Shown here piece by piece: positions 39,213 to 47,158 of a stretch of DNA of 64,000 nt (the first letter of the stretch is position 1; the number at the start of each line of letters is the position of its first letter). Made by a program: the position numbers and the translations under genes. This DNA is from Arthrobacter sp. PsM3. Its GTDB lineage: Bacteria > Actinomycetota > Actinomycetes > Actinomycetales > Micrococcaceae. The stretch is from the NCBI RefSeq assembly GCF_030433895.1, contig NZ_JARUXE010000007.1:1-64000 (forward strand), given 5' to 3'. Under the pieces are notes generated by a model. That model saw only the letters and a program-made list of their open reading frames with translations, was not told the DNA's origin and ran no database searches.

Positions 39213-41045
39213 GTGACGGAAGCTGAGATCCAGGAGCTGCGTGCCCTGCTGGAGGACGTGAACCGGCTCCGGCGCGCGCTCCGGTACGCCGAAACACGGC
39301 ACGGTGCCAGGATCGAGGCCGTGCTGCCCCGCCACCGGGACAGCGCCCGGAACCTCATCCACTACACGGAGCTGCGCCGCCACGACATCCGTGAGCTCCA
39401 GTCCGGACTGGCGAAGCACGGGCTCTCCTCGCTCGGCCGCACCGAATCGAGGGTACTGCCCAGTGTTGACACCGTGGCCCGGACGTTGGCACGGCTGGTC
39501 TCGGCGGACGGGCCGCAGGACCCGGCGGCGGACCCTGTCGACGGTGAAGAACTGCTCGCCCGGAACGCAGTGAACCTGCTCGGTCCCGAGCCGGAGGAAC
39601 GCAGCACGAGGATCATGGTCACGCTGCCCGGCGAAGCCGCCACGGACCCCGGCATTGTCCGCGGCATGATCGAAAAAGGCATGGACCTTGCCCGCATCAA
39701 CTGCGCGCACGATACCCCTGGGACCTGGCGGCAGATGATCGGCAACATCCGCGCCGCAGAAGATTCCACCGGCAGGCGCTGCCTGGTCTCCATGGATCTG
39801 GGCGGGCCCAAGCTGCGCACGGGCCCCATCCGCCCGGGCCCCCGCGTCCTGAAGGTCAGGCCGGTCCGGAACGAAACCGGCACAGTGACCGCCCCGGCCC
39901 GCGTGTGGCTGGGAAACCCGCCCGAGACGGGCCCTGCCCTTCCTGTGATTCCCGTCCAGGACGAGAACTGGGCGGCAGCCCTGCGGGAGGGCCAGAGTGT
40001 CAGCTTCGAAGACGCCCGCGGAGCCCGCCGCACCCTCGCCGTCGAGCATGCAGGCCCGGACGGGTGCCTGGCGGTTCTTCACGACACCAGTTACGTGATC
40101 CCGGGAACGAGGCTGACGGCCGCCCCTGCAGCCCCGCCCGGAAAGAAACCCCACCGCCACACAGGGCCATTCACCCTTGTGGGCGAGCTTCCTGCTCTGG
40201 AACAGAGCCTGATGATCCGGCGCGGGGACACCATCATCCTCAGCAGTGACCTCGCTCCCGCAGACAGCCATACCGTGGGCACCCACCGGATCGGCTGCAC
40301 CCTCCCCGGCGTCTTCACGGACGTGAAGCCCGGGGAAAGGATCTGGTTCGACGACGGCAAGATCGGCGGGGTCATCACCGGGGTCGGGGCCGGAGAACTG
40401 AGCGCTGAGATTGTCTCCGCCGCCCCCAACGGCTCACGGCTGAGGTCCGAAAAAGGCATCAACCTCCCCGACACCCGGCTCAGGGTCCCGGCACTGACGG
40501 ATCAGGACCTCGCCGACCTCGAACACGTCAAGGTCCTGGCCGACATCGTCAGCATGTCCTTTGTCCGCAGCGAGTCCGACGTCCGCGACCTCCTGGCCCA
40601 CCTGGACGCCGAGCAGGACCGGAACCTTGACATCATGCTCAAGATCGAGACCGTGGCCGCGTTTGAAGCGCTGCCCGAAATCCTCCTGGAACTGATGAAG
40701 TGGGCCGACGTGGGCGTCATGATCGCCCGCGGTGACCTCGCCGTGGAGGCCGGCTTCGAACGGCTGGCGGAAGTCCAGGAGGAAATTCTCTGGCTCTGCG
40801 AAGCCGCGCACGTCCCGGTCATCTGGGCCACCCAGGTCCTGGACACCCTGGCGCGGACCGGTTTCCCGTCCCGGGCGGAGGTGACCGACGCCGCGATGGC
40901 CCAGCGCGCCGAATGCGTCATGCTCAACAAGGGCCCGTTCATCAATGAAGCCATCAGCATGCTCGCGGACATTCTGGGCCGGATGAAGGACCACACGCAG
41001 AAGAAGCGCAGCCTGCTGCGCCGTCTCAGGGCCTGGGACCGCTGA
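39213..41045 (+). CDS. Divergent pyruvate kinase-like protein
   Basis: A 610-residue protein with a helical N-terminal extension of about 125 residues, then pyruvate kinase motifs: LARINCAHDTPGTW, SMDLGGPKLRTG, IWFDDGKIGG, the catalytic Lys in MLKIETVAAFEAL, MIARGDLAVEAG and WATQVLDTLARTGFPSRAEV. It ends shortly after the barrel, so the C-terminal allosteric domain is absent, and the B domain is enlarged. GTG 39213 follows ctggagagg. It lies after the CHAD gene. It could be an energy-linked kinase working under stress rather than the glycolytic isoenzyme encoded at 26392; the activity is inferred. Confidence 0.85.
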   Translation: MTEAEIQELRALLEDVNRLRRALRYAETRHGARIEAVLPRHRDSARNLIHYTELRRHDIRELQSGLAKHGLSSLGRTESRVLPSVDTVARTLARLVSADGPQDPAADPVDGEELLARNAVNLLGPEPEERSTRIMVTLPGEAATDPGIVRGMIEKGMDLARINCAHDTPGTWRQMIGNIRAAEDSTGRRCLVSMDLGGPKLRTGPIRPGPRVLKVRPVRNETGTVTAPARVWLGNPPETGPALPVIPVQDENWAAALREGQSVSFEDARGARRTLAVEHAGPDGCLAVLHDTSYVIPGTRLTAAPAAPPGKKPHRHTGPFTLVGELPALEQSLMIRRGDTIILSSDLAPADSHTVGTHRIGCTLPGVFTDVKPGERIWFDDGKIGGVITGVGAGELSAEIVSAAPNGSRLRSEKGINLPDTRLRVPALTDQDLADLEHVKVLADIVSMSFVRSESDVRDLLAHLDAEQDRNLDIMLKIETVAAFEALPEILLELMKWADVGVMIARGDLAVEAGFERLAEVQEEILWLCEAAHVPVIWATQVLDTLARTGFPSRAEVTDAAMAQRAECVMLNKGPFINEAISMLADILGRMKDHTQKKRSLLRRLRAWDR

Positions 41046-41088
41046 ACCCCGGTCTTCAGCCCCTGCCGGGCCGAGGCGGGCCCGCGGC

Positions 41089-41313
41089 CTAGGAGTGGCT
41101 GTTGGAGGGCTCGAAGGTGTATTCGCGTTGGAGCCGGGACCTCGCTTCGTGCTCAACCAGGGTGGGTATGAAGCTCCTGATGCGTCCGTCAGCCAGGGAG
41201 TCGTATTCTTCGCCGACGATACCGGCGATGTGCGGTTGGGGGGCCTCCGGAAAACGGGCTGACAGCCGGTCGACTACGGCGCGGACAGTGGTTTCTTTTT
41301 CAGCTTCGCTCAC
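41089..41313 (-). CDS. Three-helix-bundle small protein (first copy)
   Basis: About 74 residues from GTG 41313. VVDRLSARFPEAPQPHIAGI, VGEEYDSLADGRIRSFIPTL and VEHEARSRLQ predict three amphipathic helices. It matches a small actinobacterial family annotated as three-helix bundle dimerisation domain. The longer frame to 41424 has no ribosome site. A paralogue is at 55159-55350. Function unknown; found beside stress genes. Confidence 0.7.
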   Translation of the reverse strand: MSEAEKETTVRAVVDRLSARFPEAPQPHIAGIVGEEYDSLADGRIRSFIPTLVEHEARSRLQREYTFEPSNSHS

Positions 41314-41485
41314 CGTTCCAGTGTCGCCCGGTCGTGAACCGGCGTCAACAAATTCCGCGGACACAGGGTCATAACCGGGACACTCTGCTGCCCTTGGCGA
41401 CAGGGGATTTGATGTTAGCCCCATACGCCCCCAAGCCCGGGCTGTAGCACCCCTGTCGTTTACCTTCGATGAGTATCATGGCGCC

Positions 41486-43618
41486 GTGGAAGCCCTCCCG
41501 GATATTCAACGCCCCACCGCTGCCCTGGGCGCGACATTGACGGTAGAGGGCGCGGACTTCGCACTGTTCTCCACCTCGGCGGCCTCGGTGGACTTGTGCC
41601 TGGTGGATGACTTCGGTGTCGAGACCCGCCACCCGATGTCCGTACAGGACGGGCTTTGGACTGCGTATATGCCGGGGGTCGTTGCGGGCCAGCGTTACGG
41701 CTACCGCGTCGAGGGGACCTGGGACCCGGCCCGGGGACTGCGCCACAATCCGCAGAAGTTCCTGTTGGACCCTTACGCCAGGGCCATCGACGGCCGGCTC
41801 TGCTGGGGTCCCGAGCTGTATGCCTTCGACCCCAATGACCCGTCCCAGCCGGACCGGGCGGACAACCGGGACCATACCTTCGTGTCCGTTGTTGTCGACC
41901 CCGCCTACGACTGGGGGACGGACACCCGGCCCGCTACTGCCCTGAACCGGACGGTCATCTACGAGGCCCACGTCAAGGGCATGACCAGGCTGCACCCGGA
42001 CGTTCCCGCCGCCGAGCGCGGAACCTATGCCGGGTTGGCGCATCCGTCCGTCATCGCGCACCTCAAACGGATCGGCGTGACCGCGGTGGAACTCCTTCCG
42101 GTCCAACAGTTCATCACCGAGGAACCCCGCGAAGGCCGGTCCAACTACTGGGGCTACAACCCCATCGGATACTTTGCACCCCACAACGCCTACTCTGCGG
42201 CATCCGGGAAGGATGGGACGGTCCGTGGTGCAGGGTCCAAGCTGATGCCCGGCGGGCAGGTTACCGAGTTCAAAGACATGGTCAAGGCCCTCCATCAGGC
42301 CGGCATCGAGGTGATCCTCGACGTCGTCTACAACCACTCCGGCGAAGGCGGAGCCGACGGACCCAACCTGTGCTTCCGCGGAATCGACAACGCCGCCTAC
42401 TACCACCTGGTCCCCGGCGACGAGGCCCACTACCAGGACTACACGGGCACCGGCAACACCCTGAACGTAGGATCGCCCACGGTCCTGCGCCTGGTGATGG
42501 ATTCGCTGCACTATTGGGTGGAGGAGATGCACGTCGACGGTTTCCGCTTCGATCTCGCCCCTGCGCTGGCCCGTGCCTCGGACCGGGTTGACATGCTCTC
42601 CGCGTTCTTCGGGATGATTGACTCCGACCCGGTGCTTGACGGGGTGAAGCTCATCGCCGAACCGTGGGACCTCGGCCCCGAAGGCTACCAGCTCGGCAAC
42701 TTCCCCCCGCGGTGGGCGGAGTGGAACGGCAAATTCCGGGACGTCGTCCGCGACTTCTGGCGCGGCCAACCGGGCCTCACGGCCGAGCTGGCAAAGCGGC
42801 TCACCGGCTCCGCCGACCTTTACCAGGACGACGGCCGCCAACCGAGCGCGTCCGTGAACTTTGTGACCGTCCACGACGGCTTCACGCTGCGGGACCTCGT
42901 CTCCTACGACCACAAGCACAACACGGCCAACGGCGAGAACGACCGCGACGGCGAGTCCAACAACCGTTCCTGGAACTGCGGCATCGAGGGGCCCACCACG
43001 GACCCGGACGTCACTGCCCTCCGCGCACGCCAGATGCGCAACCTCATGATCACCTGCATCCTCGCCCAGGGGGTCCCGATGCTGCGCCACGGCGACGAAC
43101 TGGGCCACACCCAGGCAGGGAACAACAACGCCTACTGCCAGGACAACGAGATCTCGTGGATCGACTGGGCTTCCGCCGACGAGGACATGATTGCCTTCAC
43201 CTCCAAGGTCGCCGGGCTGCGCCGGGACTACCCCGTGTTCCGGCGCCGCACCTACTTCGACGGCAGGCCGGTGGCCCCGGCAGAGGGCCTCCCGCTGCCT
43301 GACATTTTGTGGCTCAACGCCGACGGAACACCCCGGACGGGACAGCAGTGGGACCAGTCCTGGGGAAAGTCCCTCGCCTGCTACCTGAACGGCAAGGGCG
43401 CGCGGACCCGCCGGAATGAACCAGAAAACGACTTCCTCATCGTCTTGAACGCCTCCTCCCATGACGTAGTGCACCAAACGCCGAGGGAGCATTTTCCCGC
43501 GGAGTGGGAGGTCGCCCTGACAAGCTGGGACGGTCCCGCGCCGGCAACAATTCTGGCGGGCGCCGTCTACAACGTACCTGGGCGCAGCACCTGGGTTCTC
43601 CGCTCCGTCGAGCAATAG
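41486..43618 (+). CDS. glgX: Glycogen debranching enzyme GlgX
   Basis: Hydrolyses alpha-1,6 branches of phosphorylase-limit glycogen; also found as the debranching step beside trehalose synthesis. The 710-residue GH13 protein has an N-terminal CBM48-like domain (about 1-130) and the catalytic barrel. The regions are VILDVVYNHS, HVDGFRFDLAPAL (nucleophile Asp), LIAEPWD (acid/base Glu) and FVTVHDGFTL (transition-state Asp), with NYWGYNP nearby. Length and motifs are normal. No treYZ or glgC neighbours; it stands alone, on the strand opposite the small protein to its left. Confidence 0.94.
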   Translation: MEALPDIQRPTAALGATLTVEGADFALFSTSAASVDLCLVDDFGVETRHPMSVQDGLWTAYMPGVVAGQRYGYRVEGTWDPARGLRHNPQKFLLDPYARAIDGRLCWGPELYAFDPNDPSQPDRADNRDHTFVSVVVDPAYDWGTDTRPATALNRTVIYEAHVKGMTRLHPDVPAAERGTYAGLAHPSVIAHLKRIGVTAVELLPVQQFITEEPREGRSNYWGYNPIGYFAPHNAYSAASGKDGTVRGAGSKLMPGGQVTEFKDMVKALHQAGIEVILDVVYNHSGEGGADGPNLCFRGIDNAAYYHLVPGDEAHYQDYTGTGNTLNVGSPTVLRLVMDSLHYWVEEMHVDGFRFDLAPALARASDRVDMLSAFFGMIDSDPVLDGVKLIAEPWDLGPEGYQLGNFPPRWAEWNGKFRDVVRDFWRGQPGLTAELAKRLTGSADLYQDDGRQPSASVNFVTVHDGFTLRDLVSYDHKHNTANGENDRDGESNNRSWNCGIEGPTTDPDVTALRARQMRNLMITCILAQGVPMLRHGDELGHTQAGNNNAYCQDNEISWIDWASADEDMIAFTSKVAGLRRDYPVFRRRTYFDGRPVAPAEGLPLPDILWLNADGTPRTGQQWDQSWGKSLACYLNGKGARTRRNEPENDFLIVLNASSHDVVHQTPREHFPAEWEVALTSWDGPAPATILAGAVYNVPGRSTWVLRSVEQ

Positions 43619-43622
43619 CGCA

Positions 43623-43655
43623 GCGCCCCGCCCCGGGTCGCGGGCGGTGGGGCAG
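43623..43655 (+). terminator. GC hairpin after glgX
   Basis: gccccgccc and gggcggtggggc can pair with a small bulge around cgggtcgc, starting five bases after the glgX stop. It has no U-run. Confidence 0.45.
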
Positions 43656-43802
43656 CGAACCGGCGATCCCTCAGGGACGGTGCCTTTCAGCCATCAGGTA
43701 TCCGTCCTGCTGGCTGAGCGCCAGGGAAACGCTGGTCACCGGAGGTTTACCGGGAGCACCTATCCTGTGGAGGATCTGTTCCGTTTATGGGAAGGCGCCG
43801 CC

Positions 43803-44039
43803 ATGAACTTCGAAGGTAAGTCTGGCAGGAATGTTCACGGGAGTGACCTGAAGCGTGGGCAGGCGGTCCGTGTTCGGGATGGTGACGAGGACCTGGGCAT
43901 CGGCGTCGTTGATGAATTGGCCACCGATGGGGCCAACGCCGTTTGGATCTTCTTCTCAGGTAACGCGCCGCGCAGGCTCCCCACCGACAAGGATTCGATC
44001 GAATTTACCGTGCTGGAGTCCGAAGCCCGGTGCGCATAG
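43803..44039 (+). CDS. Small beta-rich hypothetical protein (first copy of a pair)
   Basis: 78 residues from ATG 43803. The core LKRGQAVRVRDGDEDLGIGV, VDELATDGANAVWIFFSG and NAPRRLPTDKDSIEF suggests an SH3-like barrel. The second copy (46915-47148) shares LxxGQxVxV, a later xDxxxxDxxxxW and APRRxL in the same order. No known family assigned. Confidence 0.65.
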   Translation: MNFEGKSGRNVHGSDLKRGQAVRVRDGDEDLGIGVVDELATDGANAVWIFFSGNAPRRLPTDKDSIEFTVLESEARCA

Positions 44040-44128
44040 GTGCTCTGTATTTCCGGGAGTGAGCCTTCCGGGTATCAAAACCGAGAGCGTTCCGACCGGG
44101 CTGCCGGGGCATAGGCCCGGTATCCTGC

Positions 44129-44548
44129 TTAGCCGGCGGTAAGCCGGTCTGCATTGTTATTCATGCGCTCGAGGACGCTGAGAGCGATCGCGTACTCATC
44201 CGCACCGATTCCCGCCGTCAGCTCACGTCGGCTGGCTTCCATCAGCAGTGCGGCCTCGGCGTGCAGGGCGGATCCAGCCCCGGTCAGCGCGAGGCGGCCA
44301 TCGAGCAGGAACACGAGCCTTCTGCGAACGAGCGCGGCCATGTCCCGTTCCCGGGTGTTGCCGCCGTCCGCTGAGGTGTACGGGCGCAAGACATCTCCTA
44401 CTTCAGTCGGCGTGAGGGGGGCCGGGCGAAGCGCATTAAGCAGCTGCCACTGCCTTCTGGTCAGGGACAGTTGGGAGAGCGTGGAGTCGAGTAGGGTCTC
44501 CAGTGACGCATCCAGCCGTTTGACCCAGTATCCGATGGGCTTGTTCAC
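44129..44548 (-). CDS. MarR-like winged-helix regulator
   Basis: 139 residues from GTG 44548. It starts MNKPIGYWVKRLDASLETLL, then LSLTRRQWQLLNALRPAPLT and PTEVGDVLRPYTSADGGNTR, which resemble the dimerisation helix and helix-turn-helix of small MarR-type regulators. MAALVRRRLVFLLDGRLALT forms the wing. The ligand and targets are unknown. It lies convergent with the small protein at 43803. Confidence 0.75.
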   Translation of the reverse strand: MNKPIGYWVKRLDASLETLLDSTLSQLSLTRRQWQLLNALRPAPLTPTEVGDVLRPYTSADGGNTRERDMAALVRRRLVFLLDGRLALTGAGSALHAEAALLMEASRRELTAGIGADEYAIALSVLERMNNNADRLTAG

Positions 44549-44656
44549 GATGCCATCGTTGCAGTACTGGCTGCCTGGAACCAGCAGCCGTTAGTGCGCA
44601 CAACGAAGTATCCCAGGTTACTCAACAACGCCGCGCGACTCTCGACCGTTCTGGTT

Positions 44657-45535
44657 CTACTGCAGGGCACGGATGGTGTGTTTGCGTGAAAGTTCGGTGA
44701 GTTCGGCGAGTTCTGCCAGCCGGTGCGCGCGGGCGGATTCGGCCGGCGTGAACGGTGCATGGGGGCGTGAAAATCGCAAGGGTTCGTGCAAGGGTGACGG
44801 GATCTTCAGCAGGGTCCCGTCACAGTCCGGTCCGCCGTCATGGGCTCTGGTGCAGTCCTCGACGGGGTTGATGGGACGATCGGGATTCGCGACCGGTTCA
44901 GCGTCCAGCAGTTCGGCGACCGCTAGTTGAAGTTCGTCCGGGTCTTCCGCGACCCTCAGGGCCAGGGCCAGAGCCTTCGTCTGGCCGTCGGCCACGGCCA
45001 GGGCTGTTGCCGGCCACGCGCGAACATCACGGCCCCCGCCCTCCCCAGCCGCGGCGAGCAGGTCGGTGTCGGTGACATCGTCCGGCGCGGCTACTACCAG
45101 TTCGTCCAGAACCCCTCCGGGGACGTGGTGGCGCCGGCGTACGAGGATGTCGGCTCCGACGCCGGAGACGCCCCGGGCAAGCTTTTCCTGCCCTTCCGGA
45201 TCGTCATCAATCAGGGTGCGGACGCGCCACAGGGCTCCGGACTCGTGCAGCCGGCGCCGGTGGCGCAGGGCTGGTGCGTGCAGCCAACCCCGCAAAGCGT
45301 GACGGACCGAGGGCTCGGCCACCCAGATCACCAGAGTGGTGGCCGTCAAAGTCAGGACCAGTACCTTCAGCAGGTAAGGCATCTCCGTGTCGACCACGGC
45401 GGCGTGCACTACAAGTTCTATCGGCAGCATGGCTGCGACGTTGGCAAGGGTGAGCCGCGCCTTTGCCGGGTGGGGTAACTGACCGCACGAGTCGCAGGCC
45501 AACGCGTGGGCGGTGTCTCTGTTCTGCGTTGTCAT
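44657..45535 (-). CDS. Membrane protein with ACT-like domain
   Basis: A 292-residue protein starting MTTQNRDTAHALACDSCGQL. Two hydrophobic segments at about residues 27-45 and 52-75 place the N-terminus in the membrane. VRTLIDDDPEGQEKLARGVS, GVGADILVRRRHHVPGGVLD and ELVVAAPDDVTDTDLLAAAG read as one ACT-like ferredoxin fold. The C-terminal part has several conserved Asp/Cys (EDCTRAHDGGPDCDG) and a helical end. The start excludes a 49-residue upstream extension without a ribosome site. The function is not known; amino-acid sensing is an inference. Confidence 0.65.
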   Translation of the reverse strand: MTTQNRDTAHALACDSCGQLPHPAKARLTLANVAAMLPIELVVHAAVVDTEMPYLLKVLVLTLTATTLVIWVAEPSVRHALRGWLHAPALRHRRRLHESGALWRVRTLIDDDPEGQEKLARGVSGVGADILVRRRHHVPGGVLDELVVAAPDDVTDTDLLAAAGEGGGRDVRAWPATALAVADGQTKALALALRVAEDPDELQLAVAELLDAEPVANPDRPINPVEDCTRAHDGGPDCDGTLLKIPSPLHEPLRFSRPHAPFTPAESARAHRLAELAELTELSRKHTIRALQ

Positions 45536-45875
45536 GGTTCCACTTTGCTGGCCTCGGCGTCGGGCCTCAACGACCGGCGCATGAACAATCGGCGAAGGCG
45601 CATGGCCGCGGACATCACCGCAGGCAGGCGCCCTTGCGTGATCACCCCAGCCGGGTTCGTCAAGATGCCCGGCTGCGAACAAACCCCTCTGTTAGGGCGC
45701 TCATCGCGTTGCCGGCGGGCAGCCGGAGCCCAGCGGTCCCTGGGAACAGATCCCGACCGACCTACAACTGTCGGAGCCATCCACCCCCGTAAAGACTGAC
45801 CGGGCGGCCGGTGGACGATGCGGATTCTTGCCAGGCGGCCCCGCCGCGGGGAATCCAGTGGCTATCCTGACGGTT
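45536..45875. other. Gap with no supported gene
   Basis: 340 bases between divergent genes, so promoters for both are expected here. No clear ORF, hairpin or repeat. Confidence 0.4.
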
Positions 45876-46016
45876 ATGGACGTCTTCCCGCCTGCCCCGC
45901 CGCCACCGCACGGATCGGCACATGACATGAAGCCGCCAACCCCCCGCCGGTTCGAACGGACGGTGACCCGCACGCCGCTCGTCCGATTCCCTGCCTATCG
46001 GCCCGAGGGAGGCTGA
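45876..46016 (+). CDS. Possible small protein upstream of the universal stress protein (46 residues)
   Basis: ATG 45876 to TGA 46016: MDVFPPAPPPPHGSAHDMKP, then a basic segment rich in Arg and Thr. The stop lies 2 bases before the USP ATG, with gggaggctga bridging the two, so translation could be coupled. No homologue recognised; only the arrangement supports it. Confidence 0.35.
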   Translation: MDVFPPAPPPPHGSAHDMKPPTPRRFERTVTRTPLVRFPAYRPEGG

Positions 46017-46018
46017 AA

Positions 46019-46486
46019 ATGTGGGCCGGAGGTCCGGTGGTGCTGGGCGTCCCCTGGCAGCCGACTGACCTGCTGATCCGGGCCGGTGAAGACCTGGCCG
46101 CGATCCTGGGCGTGCACCTTATCTGCGCATTTGTGGATCCGGCGAGCTACCTGACCGAGTGGGAGCCAACCACCTCACGGGTGGGAGCCTCGCTCGATCC
46201 GGCGCCTAACCGGGAAACGGAGTTCCCGGCCTCGGAAATCCTGGACAGACTCCGGAACATTCTGGGCCCTCCCGGACAGGAATGGACTTTCAGGGTGCTC
46301 AACGGAGAAGTCTCCCAAGCGCTGACCCGGCTGGCTGAAAGCACGGACGCTTCGATGCTGATCGTCGGCGGCCAGCGGCCCGGTAACCTGGCCGGAATGA
46401 CGCGGTTGCTGGAAGGTTCTGTCAGTATCTCCCTCACACGCTCGCAGCCCAGACCCGTCATGGTCATCCCGCACCTGGGCCCATAA
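46019..46486 (+). CDS. Universal stress protein family (UspA)
   Basis: 155-residue alpha/beta protein. GGPVVLGVPWQPTDLLIRAG is the first strand-helix, ALTRLAESTDASMLIVGGQR the nucleotide-region helix and strand, and GSVSISLTRSQPRPVMVIPH the end with the S-x8-PVxVxP pattern of ATP-binding UspA proteins. The glycine motif GxxGxxxx is only partly kept (RPGNLAGMTRLLEGSVS). The ATG has gggaggctga upstream. Role: stress survival, substrate unknown. Confidence 0.85.
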   Translation: MWAGGPVVLGVPWQPTDLLIRAGEDLAAILGVHLICAFVDPASYLTEWEPTTSRVGASLDPAPNRETEFPASEILDRLRNILGPPGQEWTFRVLNGEVSQALTRLAESTDASMLIVGGQRPGNLAGMTRLLEGSVSISLTRSQPRPVMVIPHLGP

Positions 46487-46914
46487 CGGGCGTCCAAGCA
46501 GGGATCTCCTAGCGATGGCTTCGAAGTTGCCAGCAGCAGGGGAGTGCCCTGAACCGGGGATGCCGGCCGAGCAGTCCGGCACGTCTTTGAATGCGCTCAC
46601 AAGATTGTCAAGGTCCTCGGAACTGTGCTGAAGGGGCAACGGATGATGCCACCGAGCGGGCCCCGGGTGCCGGGTGGTCGAAGGTCAGTGACCATGATGC
46701 CGGCCCTGGCGTACCGGATGCCCTCACCGGTGCGGGGCAGGAGTGCGTGCGCTGCCTCAGGTTGCTGGACGCTGATTCCTTGGATGTTGTTCCGCTGGAT
46801 GCGGCGTCCGGTCTGCCATCAGCGCCGCCGAGGGCGGGAGGGGCGGCCCTGGGCGCTGAAGTGTGCACGGTCCGGGTCGGCACCTACCGGGCAGGTGGCC
46901 CGGTGGCGGCCTGG
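46487..46914. other. Gap with no supported gene
   Basis: About 430 bases. A plus-strand frame here contains GQECVRCLRLLDADSLDVVP, which is protein-like, but I could not place a start with a ribosome site. Left unassigned. Confidence 0.4.
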
Positions 46915-47148
46915 CTAGTGGGCGGGCCGGATGTCCACCGGGTCGGTGTGCAGGAGCATCCGGCGCGGGGCGATTCCGGGCAGGCGTACCCAGAGGATCG
47001 ACGCGTCGGAGGTTACACCGTCGATGGTGCCGGTGCAGGCCGCCTGCCCATGTTCGGCCACCGTCACCGTCTGACCGGAACGCAGGCGGGTCCAGTCCGA
47101 TACGGGAGCGGCGGGGAGGGAGTCGACGCTTTCCAGGAAATCCTTCAT
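46915..47148 (-). CDS. Small beta-rich hypothetical protein (second copy of a pair)
   Basis: 77 residues from ATG 47148: MKDFLESVDSLPAAPVSDWT, LRSGQTVTVAEHGQAACTGT, IDGVTSDASILWVRLPGIAP and RRMLLHTDPVDI. It starts 10 bases after the GGDEF/EAL stop on the same strand, so it probably shares its transcript. It pairs with the protein at 43803-44039. A role next to c-di-GMP signalling is possible, but PilZ motifs (RxxxR, DxSxxG) are absent. Confidence 0.65.
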   Translation of the reverse strand: MKDFLESVDSLPAAPVSDWTRLRSGQTVTVAEHGQAACTGTIDGVTSDASILWVRLPGIAPRRMLLHTDPVDIRPAH

Positions 47149-47158
47149 GCCGCTGAGC

